A DNA stretch of 61,172 bases from CAYFVR01 sp046541515 (GTDB taxonomy: Bacteria > Desulfobacterota > Desulfobacteria > Desulfobacterales > Desulfococcaceae), in the NCBI GenBank assembly GCA_046541515.1, contig JBKHDD010000011.1, forward strand, positions 1-61,172, read 5' to 3'. Below are positions 34,802 to 43,751 of this stretch, piece by piece; the stretch's first letter is position 1; the number at the start of each line of letters is the position of its first letter. The notes beneath the pieces were generated by a model that saw only the letters and a list, made by a program, of their open reading frames with translations, made no database searches and was not told where the DNA came from. The translations under genes were made by a program, and so were the position numbers.

Positions 34802-35187
34802 GGGCGCAAACCCTCCTCCCGGCAAAAGGTGTCGGCCGCCAACATTCCTCGGCACTTGTGAAAATCGTATATTTCAAGATTAATGCCAAAACAAAATGGA
34901 CAGGTCGTCGTGCCGACGAATTTGAAGCGGCGCCTGGACAAGCGCCTCGGGAACGGCCGGGAAAATCGCGCCTCCGGCCAAAGAAAACGGATTCGGGAAA
35001 AAGGGATCGACGGCGGGACGAACTTCCTCGGAAGGGAAGGCGAAGCGTGGCGGGATAAATCCTGAAGCAGAGGAACCTGTTTAGTTTTTAGCGGATGATA
35101 AAATGGAAAATTTAACCGGTGTTGAACCGTCAACGGGAGCCCCATGGGCGGGAAAACGCCGCTGGGTCAATGAAAGGGCCGGGCCGG
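34802..35187. other. 386-bp non-coding stretch with operon promoter
   Basis: No gene is supported. An AT-rich patch around 34860-34900 holds the candidate promoter for the flavodoxin operon (34866-34894). A hairpin CCGGGC/GCCCGG (35179-35196) overlaps the stop of the presenilin-like gene. Confidence 0.4.
34866..34894 (-). promoter_or_regulatory. Candidate sigma-70 promoter of the flavodoxin operon
   Basis: On the minus strand TTGTTT (34894-34889) and TATACG (34871-34866) are 17 bp apart in a local AT-rich island, 65 bp upstream of the flavodoxin start. An alternative sigma-54-like reading (TGGCATTAATCTTGAA) lacks the -12 C. Confidence 0.35.
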
Positions 35188-36132
35188 TCAGCCCGGTCCC
35201 CTCATCCATGCAACGGCCCCCATCAGCGTCCCCATCACGATCACAGCCCCTCCCAGCAGCTTCCAGTCTTCCCGCGTCGGCCGCAGGCGGGCCGGGCGCC
35301 GCAGGGCGGTCACCAGCAGAAACACGAGCACGACCACGGGCAACGCCGGGACGAACCGGTCGATGGTCCAGGCCAGGAAGAGGGCGGCAAGGAGACCGGC
35401 CGAGGCCGCGGGCAAAAAGAAATCCACGGGTCTGCCTTCCCGGGGTTCGGGGCCGACGAGATTGTCCCGAACGCCAAAGCGGAAGGCCGCCGCCGAGAGA
35501 AACGCCGCCGCGATCCAATCCGACACCCCAAAAACCGGCATGAGGCGCTCCGCTCCGGGGACCGGAATCCGTAAAATAATGAAGTCCACCAGCGGCGCGG
35601 GGCCTTCCATGCCGGATTTATAAAATTTCTCCAGCGTCTCGGCGATTTCCTTTGAAGGCCCCCGGAACACGCTGAACAAATCCGCCATCAGCAACACCGC
35701 GCCCAGCGGAATCAGCTCCGACATCCGGCGCAGGGGCGAAACCAGCCATCCGCCGAGCACGTTGCCCATGACCAAGAGGTGGGCGGTGTTGAGCAGGTAA
35801 ATGGCCGGACGAATGGTTTCCTGGGTTCGACCAATGGCGTAGAGCCCGGCCCAAACCAGCAGCCCGCCCAACAGCAGGCGGCGGCGCAGGGCATGTCGAT
35901 CTTTCAGCAACGGTTCCACTTCGGCAAGATGGCGGGAGAGTGCGCAGCCGGCCGCCAGCAAAAAGAAGATCAGCCAGATCGGCGCGAAAATCCGGGCCCA
36001 ATTCCCATTTTGAGGCATGTAATCCGAAAGGACCATGGATGCGGCGCAGGGGATCAGCCAGACGAGGTAACCCCGCGCGAGGGCGGGTCCCAGCCGGGAT
36101 CTGAGGGAAACCGGTTCGGGAAGAGTTTCCAC
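35188..36132 (-). CDS. Nine-TM presenilin-like putative intramembrane aspartyl protease
   Basis: 314 aa from GTG 36132 (AGGCGG upstream), 8 bp after the LUD gene. About nine TM helices are visible. Three motifs fall as in GxGD proteases: D151 in LLMADLFSVFRGPSKE (presenilin YD motif and following basic/Gly-Pro stretch), D205 in FGVSDWIAAAFL (GxGD site, here GxSD), and PALP at 262-265 (VPALPVVVLVF). Spacings of 54 and 57 residues are close to archaeal presenilin homologues. The Tyr-to-Ala and Gly-to-Ser changes are unusual. Proteolytic function is inferred; an unrelated transporter-like protein is the alternative. Confidence 0.6.
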   Translation of the reverse strand: METLPEPVSLRSRLGPALARGYLVWLIPCAASMVLSDYMPQNGNWARIFAPIWLIFFLLAAGCALSRHLAEVEPLLKDRHALRRRLLLGGLLVWAGLYAIGRTQETIRPAIYLLNTAHLLVMGNVLGGWLVSPLRRMSELIPLGAVLLMADLFSVFRGPSKEIAETLEKFYKSGMEGPAPLVDFIILRIPVPGAERLMPVFGVSDWIAAAFLSAAAFRFGVRDNLVGPEPREGRPVDFFLPAASAGLLAALFLAWTIDRFVPALPVVVLVFLLVTALRRPARLRPTREDWKLLGGAVIVMGTLMGAVAWMRGPG

Positions 36133-36140
36133 CGTACCGC

Positions 36141-36743
36141 CTACAGCCCCAAATCCGCGTTGATCAGGACGATCCGAATGGGGCCTGGCGGGAAGGATTT
36201 TTCCATGTTGGACCAGGCGTTGCCGCCGCGCCGGGGGCTGTTGCAGTCGGCGCGGCGGCCGGCGTGGGCGCAGGGGGTGTCGAAACCATGGCGGATGGCG
36301 TCGCGCGGGGCGGCGCACTCCCGGATTCGGGTCGTGGCGGCGGGGAGGTCCGGAACGATCTTGCCCCCGCCGACGAAGAGCGCCCCATGGCGCGGCCCGA
36401 AGGCGATGCCGCCGGCGCGATTGCCCATCATGTCCAGATTGGCCGGCTTCCGTCGCCGCGTCGACCCCGGAGACGAACAGATCCACCAGCAGGGCACGCC
36501 GGGCTCGAAGGTCCGGACGATCTCCCCGCCCGACCGGCTTTCCATTTCGTCCAGCGGACCGGCGGCCTTCATGGTCATGGAGTCGCCCCGGAAAAGGATC
36601 GGGGGCGGGATTTGCGGCAAAAACCGTTCCCGAAAAAGGGCGCCCGCCTCGTCGGCCAGGACGACTTCAAACCGGTCGCGGGTCCGTCGCTTCGCCGCTG
36701 CTTCCAGAAGAGGCCGCCAGTGTCGGGCGTGACATTCGGTCAT
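36141..36743 (-). pseudogene. LUD-domain protein with two compensating frame disruptions
   Basis: From ATG 36743 the N-terminal half (GDSMTMKAAGPLDE, EIVRTFEPGVP) and the C-terminal half (NLDMMGNRAGGIAFGP, GGKIVPDLPAATTRIR, ending VLINADLGL) match LUD/DUF162 proteins. The segment between, CWWICSSPGSTRRRKPA, does not. The missing family sequence, RRALLVDLFVSGVDAATEAG, is present in another reading frame at about 36451-36513. So the gene seems to have lost a few codons with a frame change and returned to frame about 20 codons later. It may be non-functional, or carry an altered core loop. Its downstream partner is the presenilin-like gene. Confidence 0.6.
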
Positions 36744-36844
36744 GGATTGTTCCAGGGATTTTATCGGCAAGGAAAACGCTTGATCGGGGTTGTCCGGCCC
36801 GCGCCTTGGGACGGGGAAAAAGAATGGCGCGGGGGGAGAGGACC

Positions 36845-36877
36845 GGCCGCGCGGCGGCGTGAAGGGCCGCGCGGCGG
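36845..36877. repeat. 13-bp direct repeat
   Basis: GGCCGCGCGGCGG occurs at 36845-36857 and again at 36865-36877. Each copy contains the palindrome GCCGCGCGGC, so the pair can also fold. It lies in the gap between the LUD gene and the 140-aa protein gene. Confidence 0.5.
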
Positions 36878-36896
36878 GAGGACACCCGTCCTGAAA

Positions 36897-37319
36897 TCAG
36901 TCCTGAAACTTGATCGTGAGGCTCTTGCCGCCTTCCTTGCTCTTGATTTTGACCTTCAGCGGAACGCTATCGTTTCGCACGCCCAATGAAAGCGGCATCT
37001 TCACCTTGTCGCCGTCCATGTGAGTGATCGCGCCCATGGTCTCGAAAATTTTCCCGGCCACGTCCCCGCCCGGATTGGGCAATTCCGTTTTTCGGTACTT
37101 GGCGGTCACGGTAACCTCGCCGCCGGCGGACTGGTGAATGGTAATCTTCTCCGCGTTCTGGTTCACGCCGTGCAGGGCGGCGAGGGCCAGCCACTTGATG
37201 GCCCCTTCTTCCTTGTTCTCTTCCTTCTCGATGATGGACATTTCCCGAAGCGGATCGGACGTGGCATAGCAGTCGGCCATTTCCTGGACCTTCAATTGCA
37301 GATTGCCGGTGTCTTGCAT
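36897..37319 (-). CDS. Conserved protein of unknown function
   Basis: 140 aa from ATG 37319 after AAAGGAGG, a strong site. The N-terminus (QLKVQEMADCYATSDPLREMSII) is helical, the middle is EKEENKEEGAIKWLALAALHGVN, and the rest looks like beta strands (KITIHQSAGGEVTVTAKYRKTEL; SVPLKVKIKSKEGGKSLTI). There is no signal peptide or TM. No family is recognised. A rubredoxin-like gene ends 100 bp upstream on the same strand. Confidence 0.75.
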   Translation of the reverse strand: MQDTGNLQLKVQEMADCYATSDPLREMSIIEKEENKEEGAIKWLALAALHGVNQNAEKITIHQSAGGEVTVTAKYRKTELPNPGGDVAGKIFETMGAITHMDGDKVKMPLSLGVRNDSVPLKVKIKSKEGGKSLTIKFQD

Positions 37320-37419
37320 GGTCGCCTCCTTTGCTGGGATGGATTGCGGATGGATCGCTCGATCGCATGGAAGAGACGGTAACCATTTCCGCCGACTTTG
37401 CAAGCGCTCCCCAAACCGC

Positions 37420-37533
37420 TTACCCGCTGATTTCCTCAAACATCCGAGCGGGCGCGCCGCAAACGGGGCACTGATGGGGCGGCTTTTCTCCCTCGTGGAT
37501 GTAGCCGCAAAGAACGCAACGCCATTTCTTCAT
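37420..37533 (-). CDS. Small rubredoxin-like protein
   Basis: 37 aa from ATG 37533: WRCVLCGYIHEG and PPHQCPVCGAPARMFEE form the two CxxCG knuckles of a rubredoxin/rubrerythrin C-terminal iron site. It is shorter than classical rubredoxin (about 52 aa) and matches the stand-alone rubrerythrin-type rubredoxin domain. An in-frame extension upstream is Arg-rich and unlike the family. An electron-transfer or oxidative-stress role in an anaerobe is likely. Confidence 0.82.
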   Translation of the reverse strand: MKKWRCVLCGYIHEGEKPPHQCPVCGAPARMFEEISG

Positions 37534-37767
37534 GTCAAAAAATTCCTTTTTGCCGGCTCGCCCCGCCCTCGGCCCGAAAACGGGCCTTTTGGTCGGAATG
37601 CATCTCCAACCGGACCTTTTTGAAACATTTCGCGACGCAATCCACACGGCCATCCCCGCGGCGGAAGCGGAATCGGATGGCCTCCGTGTTCCCCGGCGGA
37701 CGGCTCCCCGGCGCCTTGGGCGGGCCGGAAGTCCGCCAGGGGAACCGGTCCTGTCGGGGGCGGAAAA

Positions 37768-38190
37768 CTACCCCTGGGCGGCCTTCTTGGCCACGCCGGC
37801 GTTGAATTTCTCCGCCTGAATCACGAACCGCTCGTGGGTTCCCTTGGAAATGGTATCCACGCCGTCGTGGGCTTCCACGGAGAAGGTCAGCTTTTTGCCC
37901 TCCATCGCCTCCAGGGCGACCCGCACCGTCACGGTAAACCCCGGCGGGGTGGCGGCGGTGTGATTCAGATGGAATCCGATCCCCACCGTTTGCTCGGCGG
38001 GCCAATCCAGGTGCGGATTGATGGCCTTGATGCAGGCAAACTCGACGAGCCCCACCATGAATCCGGAAGCCAGAACCACCGGCATTTCCGCGCCCTCGGG
38101 AATGTCCGGAAACAGGTGGGGGACGGTTTTGTTTTCGGGAACGACGTAGGAAAATTTGTGGGTGATGCCCGGTTTCAGGGTCTCCTTCAT
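37768..38190 (-). CDS. Thioesterase-like hotdog protein (FlK-type)
   Basis: 140 aa from ATG 38190 after CAAGGAGAG. The sequence KPGITHKFSYVVPENKTVPHLFP, ASGFMVGLVEFACIKAI, VGIGFHLNHTAATPPGFTV and AHDGVDTISKGTHERFVI matches the fluoroacetyl-CoA-thioesterase-like hotdog family, with the Thr/Glu/His catalytic set in place by position. The substrate is an acyl-CoA of unknown kind. The start overlaps the end of the trypsin-like gene, so it is the last gene of a three-gene operon. Confidence 0.85.
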   Translation of the reverse strand: MKETLKPGITHKFSYVVPENKTVPHLFPDIPEGAEMPVVLASGFMVGLVEFACIKAINPHLDWPAEQTVGIGFHLNHTAATPPGFTVTVRVALEAMEGKKLTFSVEAHDGVDTISKGTHERFVIQAEKFNAGVAKKAAQG

Positions 38191-39065
38191 GTCGTCTCTC
38201 CTTGGCCAGGGTTGGGGGGTTGAAGAATTTCCACGATCTCGTCGGTTTCCTCCCGCAGGCAAACGCCGTCCTGGAATCGGCGGCCGTTTCGGCTTTCGCA
38301 GAGATGCTCGGTGAAGGAGGGCGCGTCGGCGGGCGCGGCCCATTCCGGATGACGCTCGAATTCGTCCAGCATTTTTTCCAGGGCGCGGATCGGAACGGCG
38401 TAACTGATGGGGGTGGGCAGGGCATGGGTGTCGCCTCGGGCGGTTCGGCCGGCGCCCACCAGGGCCGCGTAGAGCACACCGACCACCGCGCCGGTGTCCG
38501 GCAGAAAAATGGGCGAACCGCTGGCCCCGCCGTGGGCCATGATCTGAATGCTGAAGGCCGCCGGCGGCGCGGCGGGGTGGGGAAGGATGGCGCTGACGAT
38601 GCCGCGCTGAAGAGTGGGACCCCGCTGCCGCAGCGCGCCCGGGGCATCCAGCGCGCCGGGGCCGGATGGAAACCCGGCGGTGGCCACGGGGGTTCCCTCG
38701 GCGATGGGTTCCGATCCGGCCAGGGTCAGCGGGGGCAAATTCCGGGCATGGACCCGGACCAGCCCCAAATCCGCGCCCCGGGGCAGCCCGGATCGCAACC
38801 CCGAAGCGGCCACGCCCACCACCGGCAGCCGAACGGCGGTCCACCCGTCCGGGTCCGGATGAAAAAGAACCGCGACCACCGGCCAGGATTCATCGGCGGC
38901 GGGTTCCAGCTCGGAAAACGCCTGAATCACGTGCCGATTGGTGGCCACCAGACCGTCGGAGCGCACCACGAAGCCGGAACCCAGAATTCCGTGTTCCCGG
39001 TCGTTGCGCGGCACAAAGGCCACCACGGCCCTTCGGATGGGGGGATAAACGACGGGAAGATTCAT
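38187..39065 (-). CDS. Trypsin-like serine protease (cytosolic form)
   Basis: 292 aa from ATG 39065. The catalytic triad is H45 (LVATNRHVI), D99 (RGADLGLVRV) and S182 (GGASGSPIF), with the beta-barrel order of S1/HtrA proteases. There is no signal peptide, TM or PDZ domain, so it probably stays in the cytoplasm unless exported by another path. The C-terminal 60 residues are specific to this protein. It overlaps both neighbours by 4 bp (zinc-ribbon TM protein upstream, thioesterase downstream). Confidence 0.87.
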   Translation of the reverse strand: MNLPVVYPPIRRAVVAFVPRNDREHGILGSGFVVRSDGLVATNRHVIQAFSELEPAADESWPVVAVLFHPDPDGWTAVRLPVVGVAASGLRSGLPRGADLGLVRVHARNLPPLTLAGSEPIAEGTPVATAGFPSGPGALDAPGALRQRGPTLQRGIVSAILPHPAAPPAAFSIQIMAHGGASGSPIFLPDTGAVVGVLYAALVGAGRTARGDTHALPTPISYAVPIRALEKMLDEFERHPEWAAPADAPSFTEHLCESRNGRRFQDGVCLREETDEIVEILQPPNPGQGETT

Positions 39066-39313
39066 TTTCCGCCGCCGGCCGCGCCTCCGCCGATGGGCTG
39101 GTTGCATTTGGGGCAACGGGCCACGTGCCGGCTGACCTTTCCCCGCCACCCGCAGGAGGCGCAGCGGACGGTCTGATGGTGGGGGCTGTCTTCTTCCGTT
39201 TTGAAAAATTTCCGGATGAAGCCGATCAGCCAGAGGGCGGCCGCGAAGATGGCGATGTAAATCAGCAGATCCTGGACGGTGGTGTTGCCGAAAACGACGT
39301 CGCCGAGTTCCAT
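39062..39313 (-). CDS. Single-TM protein with C-terminal zinc ribbon
   Basis: 83 aa from ATG 39313 (GGGAG upstream). One TM (LLIYIAIFAAALWLIGFI, about 16-33) is followed by a basic linker and a zinc ribbon with CASCGW and CPKCNQ, then a Gly-rich end. It is probably a membrane adaptor facing the cytoplasm. Its tight overlap with the trypsin-like protease suggests it anchors or regulates that enzyme; this is inference. Confidence 0.8.
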   Translation of the reverse strand: MELGDVVFGNTTVQDLLIYIAIFAAALWLIGFIRKFFKTEEDSPHHQTVRCASCGWRGKVSRHVARCPKCNQPIGGGAAGGGK

Positions 39314-39599
39314 GAATCGCTCCCGGCCGATCCGGCGGCGTGGAAAGGTTCTGGCCGGCCGTCGATTCGGAAGGGCCGGGGCGCGCCGGGGATCGGGCTG
39401 AAAAAGGTGGGGTGGCGGAAACGGAAAAGGGTTTACCACGGCGGTCCGACGATTGCAATCGATAGAAGACCCCGCCCTTTACCCTGACCCCCTTTCCGGT
39501 TTATACAACCGTTCGGGTTCGCCCTCCACAACCCAAACAGCGCCCGGAATCGCCGGGAAGGTCGCCCGCCATTCCACACGCCGGTCACGGAGAAACGCC

Positions 39600-40343
39600 A
39601 TGAAAATCATATTTCACCCCGACTTTTATTCCGTTTACACCGCCGACCCGGCGGCGGCCAGAGGCCGAATCGAAGCCGTCATGAGGGCCATCGAGGGCCG
39701 CTATCCCATGGTCGCCGCCCGTCCCGCGTCGGACGAAGACATCGCCCTGGCCCACGTGGAAAGCCACATGGAAACCGTTCGAAAAAAGGGGCTGCACGAA
39801 ATCGCCGCGCTGGCCGCCGGCGGGTCCATCCAGGCGGCGGAAATCGGCTTGAAAGAGCCCGCCTTCGCCCTGGTCCGTCCGCCCGGCCATCACGCCTCCG
39901 CCCAGAGTTCCTGGGGCTTCTGTTACTACTGCAACATGGCCGTGGCGCTGCTCTCGCTTCACAACCGGGGCCGGATTCAATCCGCCTTCGTGCTGGACTT
40001 CGACCTTCACTACGGCGACGGCAACGTCAACATTTTGGGCCATCGGGACTGGGTGACCCTCCACAATCCCAAAGAGCAAAACCGGCGGGCCTACATCCAA
40101 ACCGTGGCGCAGCTTCTTTCGGACCGGGACTTCGACATCATCGGCATTTCCGCCGGCTTCGACCATCACGTGGACGACTGGGGCGGCCTGCTGGAAACCG
40201 AGGACTACACGACCATGGGCGCCCTGGTTCGCGCCGCCGCCGACCGTTCCGGGGGCGGCTGTTTCGCCGTGCTGGAGGGCGGCTACAACCACGACGTCCT
40301 GGGAAAAAACGTGGCCGCGCTGCTGAAGGGCATGGCCGGCTGA
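39600..40343 (+). CDS. Histone deacetylase-like / acetylpolyamine amidohydrolase family protein
   Basis: 247 aa, ATG after GGAGAAA. The motifs RPPGHHAS (active-site His pair), LDFDLHYGDGN (zinc Asp/His) and SAGFDHHVDDWGG (second zinc Asp) identify the arginase-like deacetylase fold. It is shorter than typical family members (300 or more aa), with compact loops. Bacterial members deacetylate small amines or protein lysines; the substrate is unknown. It is monocistronic by position. Confidence 0.87.
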   Translation: MKIIFHPDFYSVYTADPAAARGRIEAVMRAIEGRYPMVAARPASDEDIALAHVESHMETVRKKGLHEIAALAAGGSIQAAEIGLKEPAFALVRPPGHHASAQSSWGFCYYCNMAVALLSLHNRGRIQSAFVLDFDLHYGDGNVNILGHRDWVTLHNPKEQNRRAYIQTVAQLLSDRDFDIIGISAGFDHHVDDWGGLLETEDYTTMGALVRAAADRSGGGCFAVLEGGYNHDVLGKNVAALLKGMAG

Positions 40344-40565
40344 CCCGGCGCGCCCAAACGGGTTTCCCCCGAATGGCCTTTCCGGGTCCCCCTGCCGAAA
40401 CCGGGTCTGGGCCAAGCCGCACCGGCCTCGCCCTCGCGTCGCCGGATCGACCCATGCTCCGCTTTTCAACGCCTCCCAGCTCCCCGCCGTTTACAGGAAC
40501 CAACCCGGCCCTTATTTTCTCTTCAAAGCCTTCCTGAAACACGTTCAACGAACCGGGAATCATTC

Positions 40566-41249
40566 ATGCCCATTTTGGAAGTCCGACAAATCAGCAAAAC
40601 CTACCGGGTCGGCAATCGGCCCATCCGAGTCCTGGACGACGTGTCCCTCTTGGCGCCATCGGGGGAATTTCTCGTGATTCAGGGCAGCAGCGGCAGCGGA
40701 AAAACCACCCTCCTGTCCATTCTTTCCGGCCTGGACCGGCCCGACGCCGGCAGCGTCCGGGTCGGGGACGCGGAACTGACCGAAATGGACGAGGAAGCCC
40801 TGGCCCCGCTCCGCAACCGGCGCTTCGGCTTCGTGTTTCAATCCTTCCATCTGGTCCCGTCGCTTTCGGCGCTGGAAAACGTGGCCTTCCCGGCGGAATT
40901 GAAAGGGGATCGGGACGCCCTGGAACGGGCCGGGAAGCTGCTGGCCCGAGTGGGGGTGAACGGACGAAGTGAAAACTTCCCCCACCAGCTTTCCGGCGGG
41001 GAGAAGCAGCGGGTGGCCCTTTGCCGGGCGCTCATCAACGACCCGGCCATTCTGTTCGCCGACGAGCCCACGGGAAATCTCGATTCCGAAAACAGCGCGG
41101 CCATCCTGGCGCTGCTGGCCGAAATTCGTCGGGAGCGGGAGATCACCCTGGTGCTGGTGACCCACAGCCAGGAGGTGGCGGCCGCCGCCGACCGGGTGGT
41201 CACCCTGCGGGACGGCCGGGTGGTGTCCGAGGAACGGCGTGCTGCATAG
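40566..41249 (+). CDS. ybbA: ABC transporter ATP-binding protein (LolD/YbbA type)
   Basis: 227 aa. Walker A GSSGSGKTTL, Q-loop FVFQSFHLVPSLSALENV, signature LSGGEKQR and Walker B AILFADEPTGNLD are intact, and the pattern belongs to the MacB/LolD/YbbA group that drives FtsX-like permeases. The permease gene starts 11 bp before this gene ends. With the SGNH esterase downstream it recalls the ybbA-ybbP-tesA neighbourhood of enterobacteria. The symbol is by that analogy. Confidence 0.9.
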   Translation: MPILEVRQISKTYRVGNRPIRVLDDVSLLAPSGEFLVIQGSSGSGKTTLLSILSGLDRPDAGSVRVGDAELTEMDEEALAPLRNRRFGFVFQSFHLVPSLSALENVAFPAELKGDRDALERAGKLLARVGVNGRSENFPHQLSGGEKQRVALCRALINDPAILFADEPTGNLDSENSAAILALLAEIRREREITLVLVTHSQEVAAAADRVVTLRDGRVVSEERRAA

Positions 41250-43737
41250 CCGCTTCATCCGGCGGGAGCTGACCCGCTCGGGACGACAGGCCGGGGTGCT
41301 GGTGCTGTGCGTGGCGCTTTCGGTGGTGACCCTGGTGGCCGTGGACGGCCTGGGTCGGAACATCCACCGCGCCCTGCTGCGGGACGCCCGAAGCCTGCAC
41401 GCCGCCGACGTCGTCATCAAGTCCAATTATCCCTTCTCTCCGGAGCTTTTGGCGGCGGCGGAGAGGCTGGAAGGGGAGGGGAAAGCCCGGGCCGCGCGGT
41501 ACTGGCGATTCTATTCCATGGTCCGGCCCGCCGGGGCGGACGAAAGCCTGCTGTCCGAACTCAAGGTGGTGGAACCGGGATATCCGTTTTACGGAACGGT
41601 GGAGCTGGCGTCCGGGGAACCCTTCGAAAAGACGCTGCGGCCGGGAACCGCCATCGCCGAGCAGCGGCTGCTGGATCGGCTCGGCCTATCCGTGGGCGAC
41701 CGGATCCGGGTGGGAGAGGCCATCTTGATCCTCGCCGACGTGGTGACCCGAGAGCCGGACCGGCCGGTATCCTTTCTGTCCTTTGGTCCGCGGCTGTTTG
41801 TCTCCCACGCGGACCGGGACGCCATCGAGCTGATCGAAACGGGCAGCCGGGTGCGCCACCGTCTGCTGCTGAAGGCGTTGCCCGGAACCGCGGCGGAAGC
41901 CCTGGCCGAGGAACTGGGGGCCCACGTCATCGTGGGGCAGGAGCGGGTGGAAACCTATCGGACCGCCGGCTCCCGGGTCGGCCGGTTTTTCGACAATTTC
42001 CTCTTTTTTCTGGCGCTGATCGGCGCGTTCACCCTGCTGTTGGCCGGAGTCGGCATTCACAGCGCCCTCACCGCCCTGTTGCGGGAGAAGGTGGAGACGG
42101 TGGCCGTCATCCGGACCCTGGGCGCCTCGGGCGGCTTCGTCACCGGAAATCTGCTGGTCGTGGTGGCGCTGCTGGGGCTGGCGGGGACGGTCCTCGGACT
42201 GGCCCTGGGACTGGCGTTTCAGTTTCTCCTGCCGGTCCTGTTTGGTCCGCTGCTGCCCCCGGAAATGACCCTGACCGTTTCGCCGCTCTCCGTGCTGGAA
42301 GGCCTGCTCCTGGGCATTGTGGCGGCCGGGCTTTTCGCGTTCCTGCCGCTATATCGCCTGCGGGAGATCAAGCCGGCCGCCGTGTTTCGGAAGGAAATGC
42401 CGGCCCACGCAAGAGGCGTCCCCTTTTATCTGGCCGTCGCGGCGATCCTGCTTCTCTTCGCGGGCGCGGTGATCTGGCAGCTTCGGGACGTCGGCATTGG
42501 ACTCTGGTTCGTGCTGGGGACGGTGGTTCTGGCGCTGGTCACCGCCGGCCTCGCGGCCCTGGCCCTGGCCGGCCTGCGAAGACTGCGGCCCCGGAACCTC
42601 CGGCTTCGCCAGGCGGTTCGCGGACTCTTTCGGCCGGGCAACGCCACCTTGGCCGTGACCGTGACCCTGGCCGCCGCCACGGCGGTGCTCTTCGCCCTGT
42701 ATTTGACGGAGCAGAATTTGAACGCCGCCTTTACCCGGTCCTACCCCAAGGACGCCCCGAATCTGTTTTTCATCGACCTTCAGCCCGACCAGCTAGATCC
42801 CTTCGCGGAACTGCTGGGCCACCGGCCCCGGTTTTACCCGGCCATTCGGGCCCATTTGAAAGCGATCAACGACGAACCCATCGACCCGGAAGTGGAACGC
42901 CAACGCCGGGGCGACGATCTGGCCCGTCCCTTTAACCTGACCTACCGGGACGAGCCGTTGCCCGACGAGGAGATCATTCGGGGCGAGACCATGTATCGAC
43001 CCGAGGCGGAAGGGTTGCAGGTGTCGGTTCTGCAGGACGTGGTGGATATCCGGCCGCTGGAAATCGGCGACCGGCTGACCTTCCGCGTCCAAGGCGTCCC
43101 GGTGACGGCCACCATTTCCAGCATCCGGAAACGAATGCGGGACACCATTCGGCCCTATTTTTACTTCGTCTTCCCGGCGGATTCCCTGCTGGCGGACGCG
43201 CCCCAAACCGCCTTCTCCGCCATCCGGGTCCCGCCGGAGCGGATCGGCCCCCTGCAGAACGAGGTGGTCCGGACCTTTCCCAACGTCACGGTCATCGACG
43301 TGACCCAGACCATCCGGACCCTTTCGGAGCTGCTGGGGAAACTGTCCGCCATCGTCCAGTTTTTCACCCTGTTCAGCCTGGCCGCCGGTCTGCTCATCGT
43401 GGTCAGCTCCATTCTGGCCACCCGCTTCGCCCGAATTCAAGAGGCGGTCTACTTCCGGATTTTGGGGGCGAAAAGCCGGTTCGTGCTGACGGTGTTCGCC
43501 CTGGAAAACGCGGTGCTCGGTCTGCTTTCCGGCCTGCTGGGGCTGGGGATCGCCCAGATCGCGGCCTGGATCGTCTGCGTTCGCCTTTTCGAAATCGAAT
43601 ACGCCCCGCGTCCGCTCTCCAGCCTGCTGATGGTTCTGGCCGCCGCGGTTTTGGTGATGGGGGTGGGCGGCGCGGCCACCCGGCCGGTTCTCCGCAAAAA
43701 GCCGGTGGTTTTCCTCCGCGAACAAACGGCGGAATAG
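41239..43737 (+). CDS. ybbP: FtsX-like ABC permease (YbbP type)
   Basis: 832 aa, GTG 41239 after GAGGAACG. It has N-terminal TM1, a large extracytoplasmic domain, three TMs (about 250-380), a further pair (about 395-455), a second extracytoplasmic domain, and C-terminal TMs (about 700-820): the ten-TM duplicated FtsX architecture of YbbP. It likely extracts or moves a lipid or lipoprotein-like substrate across the inner membrane with the ATPase upstream. The substrate is unknown. Confidence 0.88.
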   Translation: MLHSRFIRRELTRSGRQAGVLVLCVALSVVTLVAVDGLGRNIHRALLRDARSLHAADVVIKSNYPFSPELLAAAERLEGEGKARAARYWRFYSMVRPAGADESLLSELKVVEPGYPFYGTVELASGEPFEKTLRPGTAIAEQRLLDRLGLSVGDRIRVGEAILILADVVTREPDRPVSFLSFGPRLFVSHADRDAIELIETGSRVRHRLLLKALPGTAAEALAEELGAHVIVGQERVETYRTAGSRVGRFFDNFLFFLALIGAFTLLLAGVGIHSALTALLREKVETVAVIRTLGASGGFVTGNLLVVVALLGLAGTVLGLALGLAFQFLLPVLFGPLLPPEMTLTVSPLSVLEGLLLGIVAAGLFAFLPLYRLREIKPAAVFRKEMPAHARGVPFYLAVAAILLLFAGAVIWQLRDVGIGLWFVLGTVVLALVTAGLAALALAGLRRLRPRNLRLRQAVRGLFRPGNATLAVTVTLAAATAVLFALYLTEQNLNAAFTRSYPKDAPNLFFIDLQPDQLDPFAELLGHRPRFYPAIRAHLKAINDEPIDPEVERQRRGDDLARPFNLTYRDEPLPDEEIIRGETMYRPEAEGLQVSVLQDVVDIRPLEIGDRLTFRVQGVPVTATISSIRKRMRDTIRPYFYFVFPADSLLADAPQTAFSAIRVPPERIGPLQNEVVRTFPNVTVIDVTQTIRTLSELLGKLSAIVQFFTLFSLAAGLLIVVSSILATRFARIQEAVYFRILGAKSRFVLTVFALENAVLGLLSGLLGLGIAQIAAWIVCVRLFEIEYAPRPLSSLLMVLAAAVLVMGVGGAATRPVLRKKPVVFLREQTAE

Positions 43738-43751
43738 GTATGGAGGGGACC

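Noticed and set aside
34873..34890. Sigma-54 promoter for the flavodoxin operon
   Set aside because: TGGCATTAATCTTGAA has the right spacing but lacks the invariant C of the -12 GC element; a sigma-70 reading fits about as well.
34883..35065. 60-codon plus-strand frame upstream of the flavodoxin operon
   Set aside because: Basic low-complexity translation with no ribosome site; it overlaps the likely promoter of the minus-strand operon.
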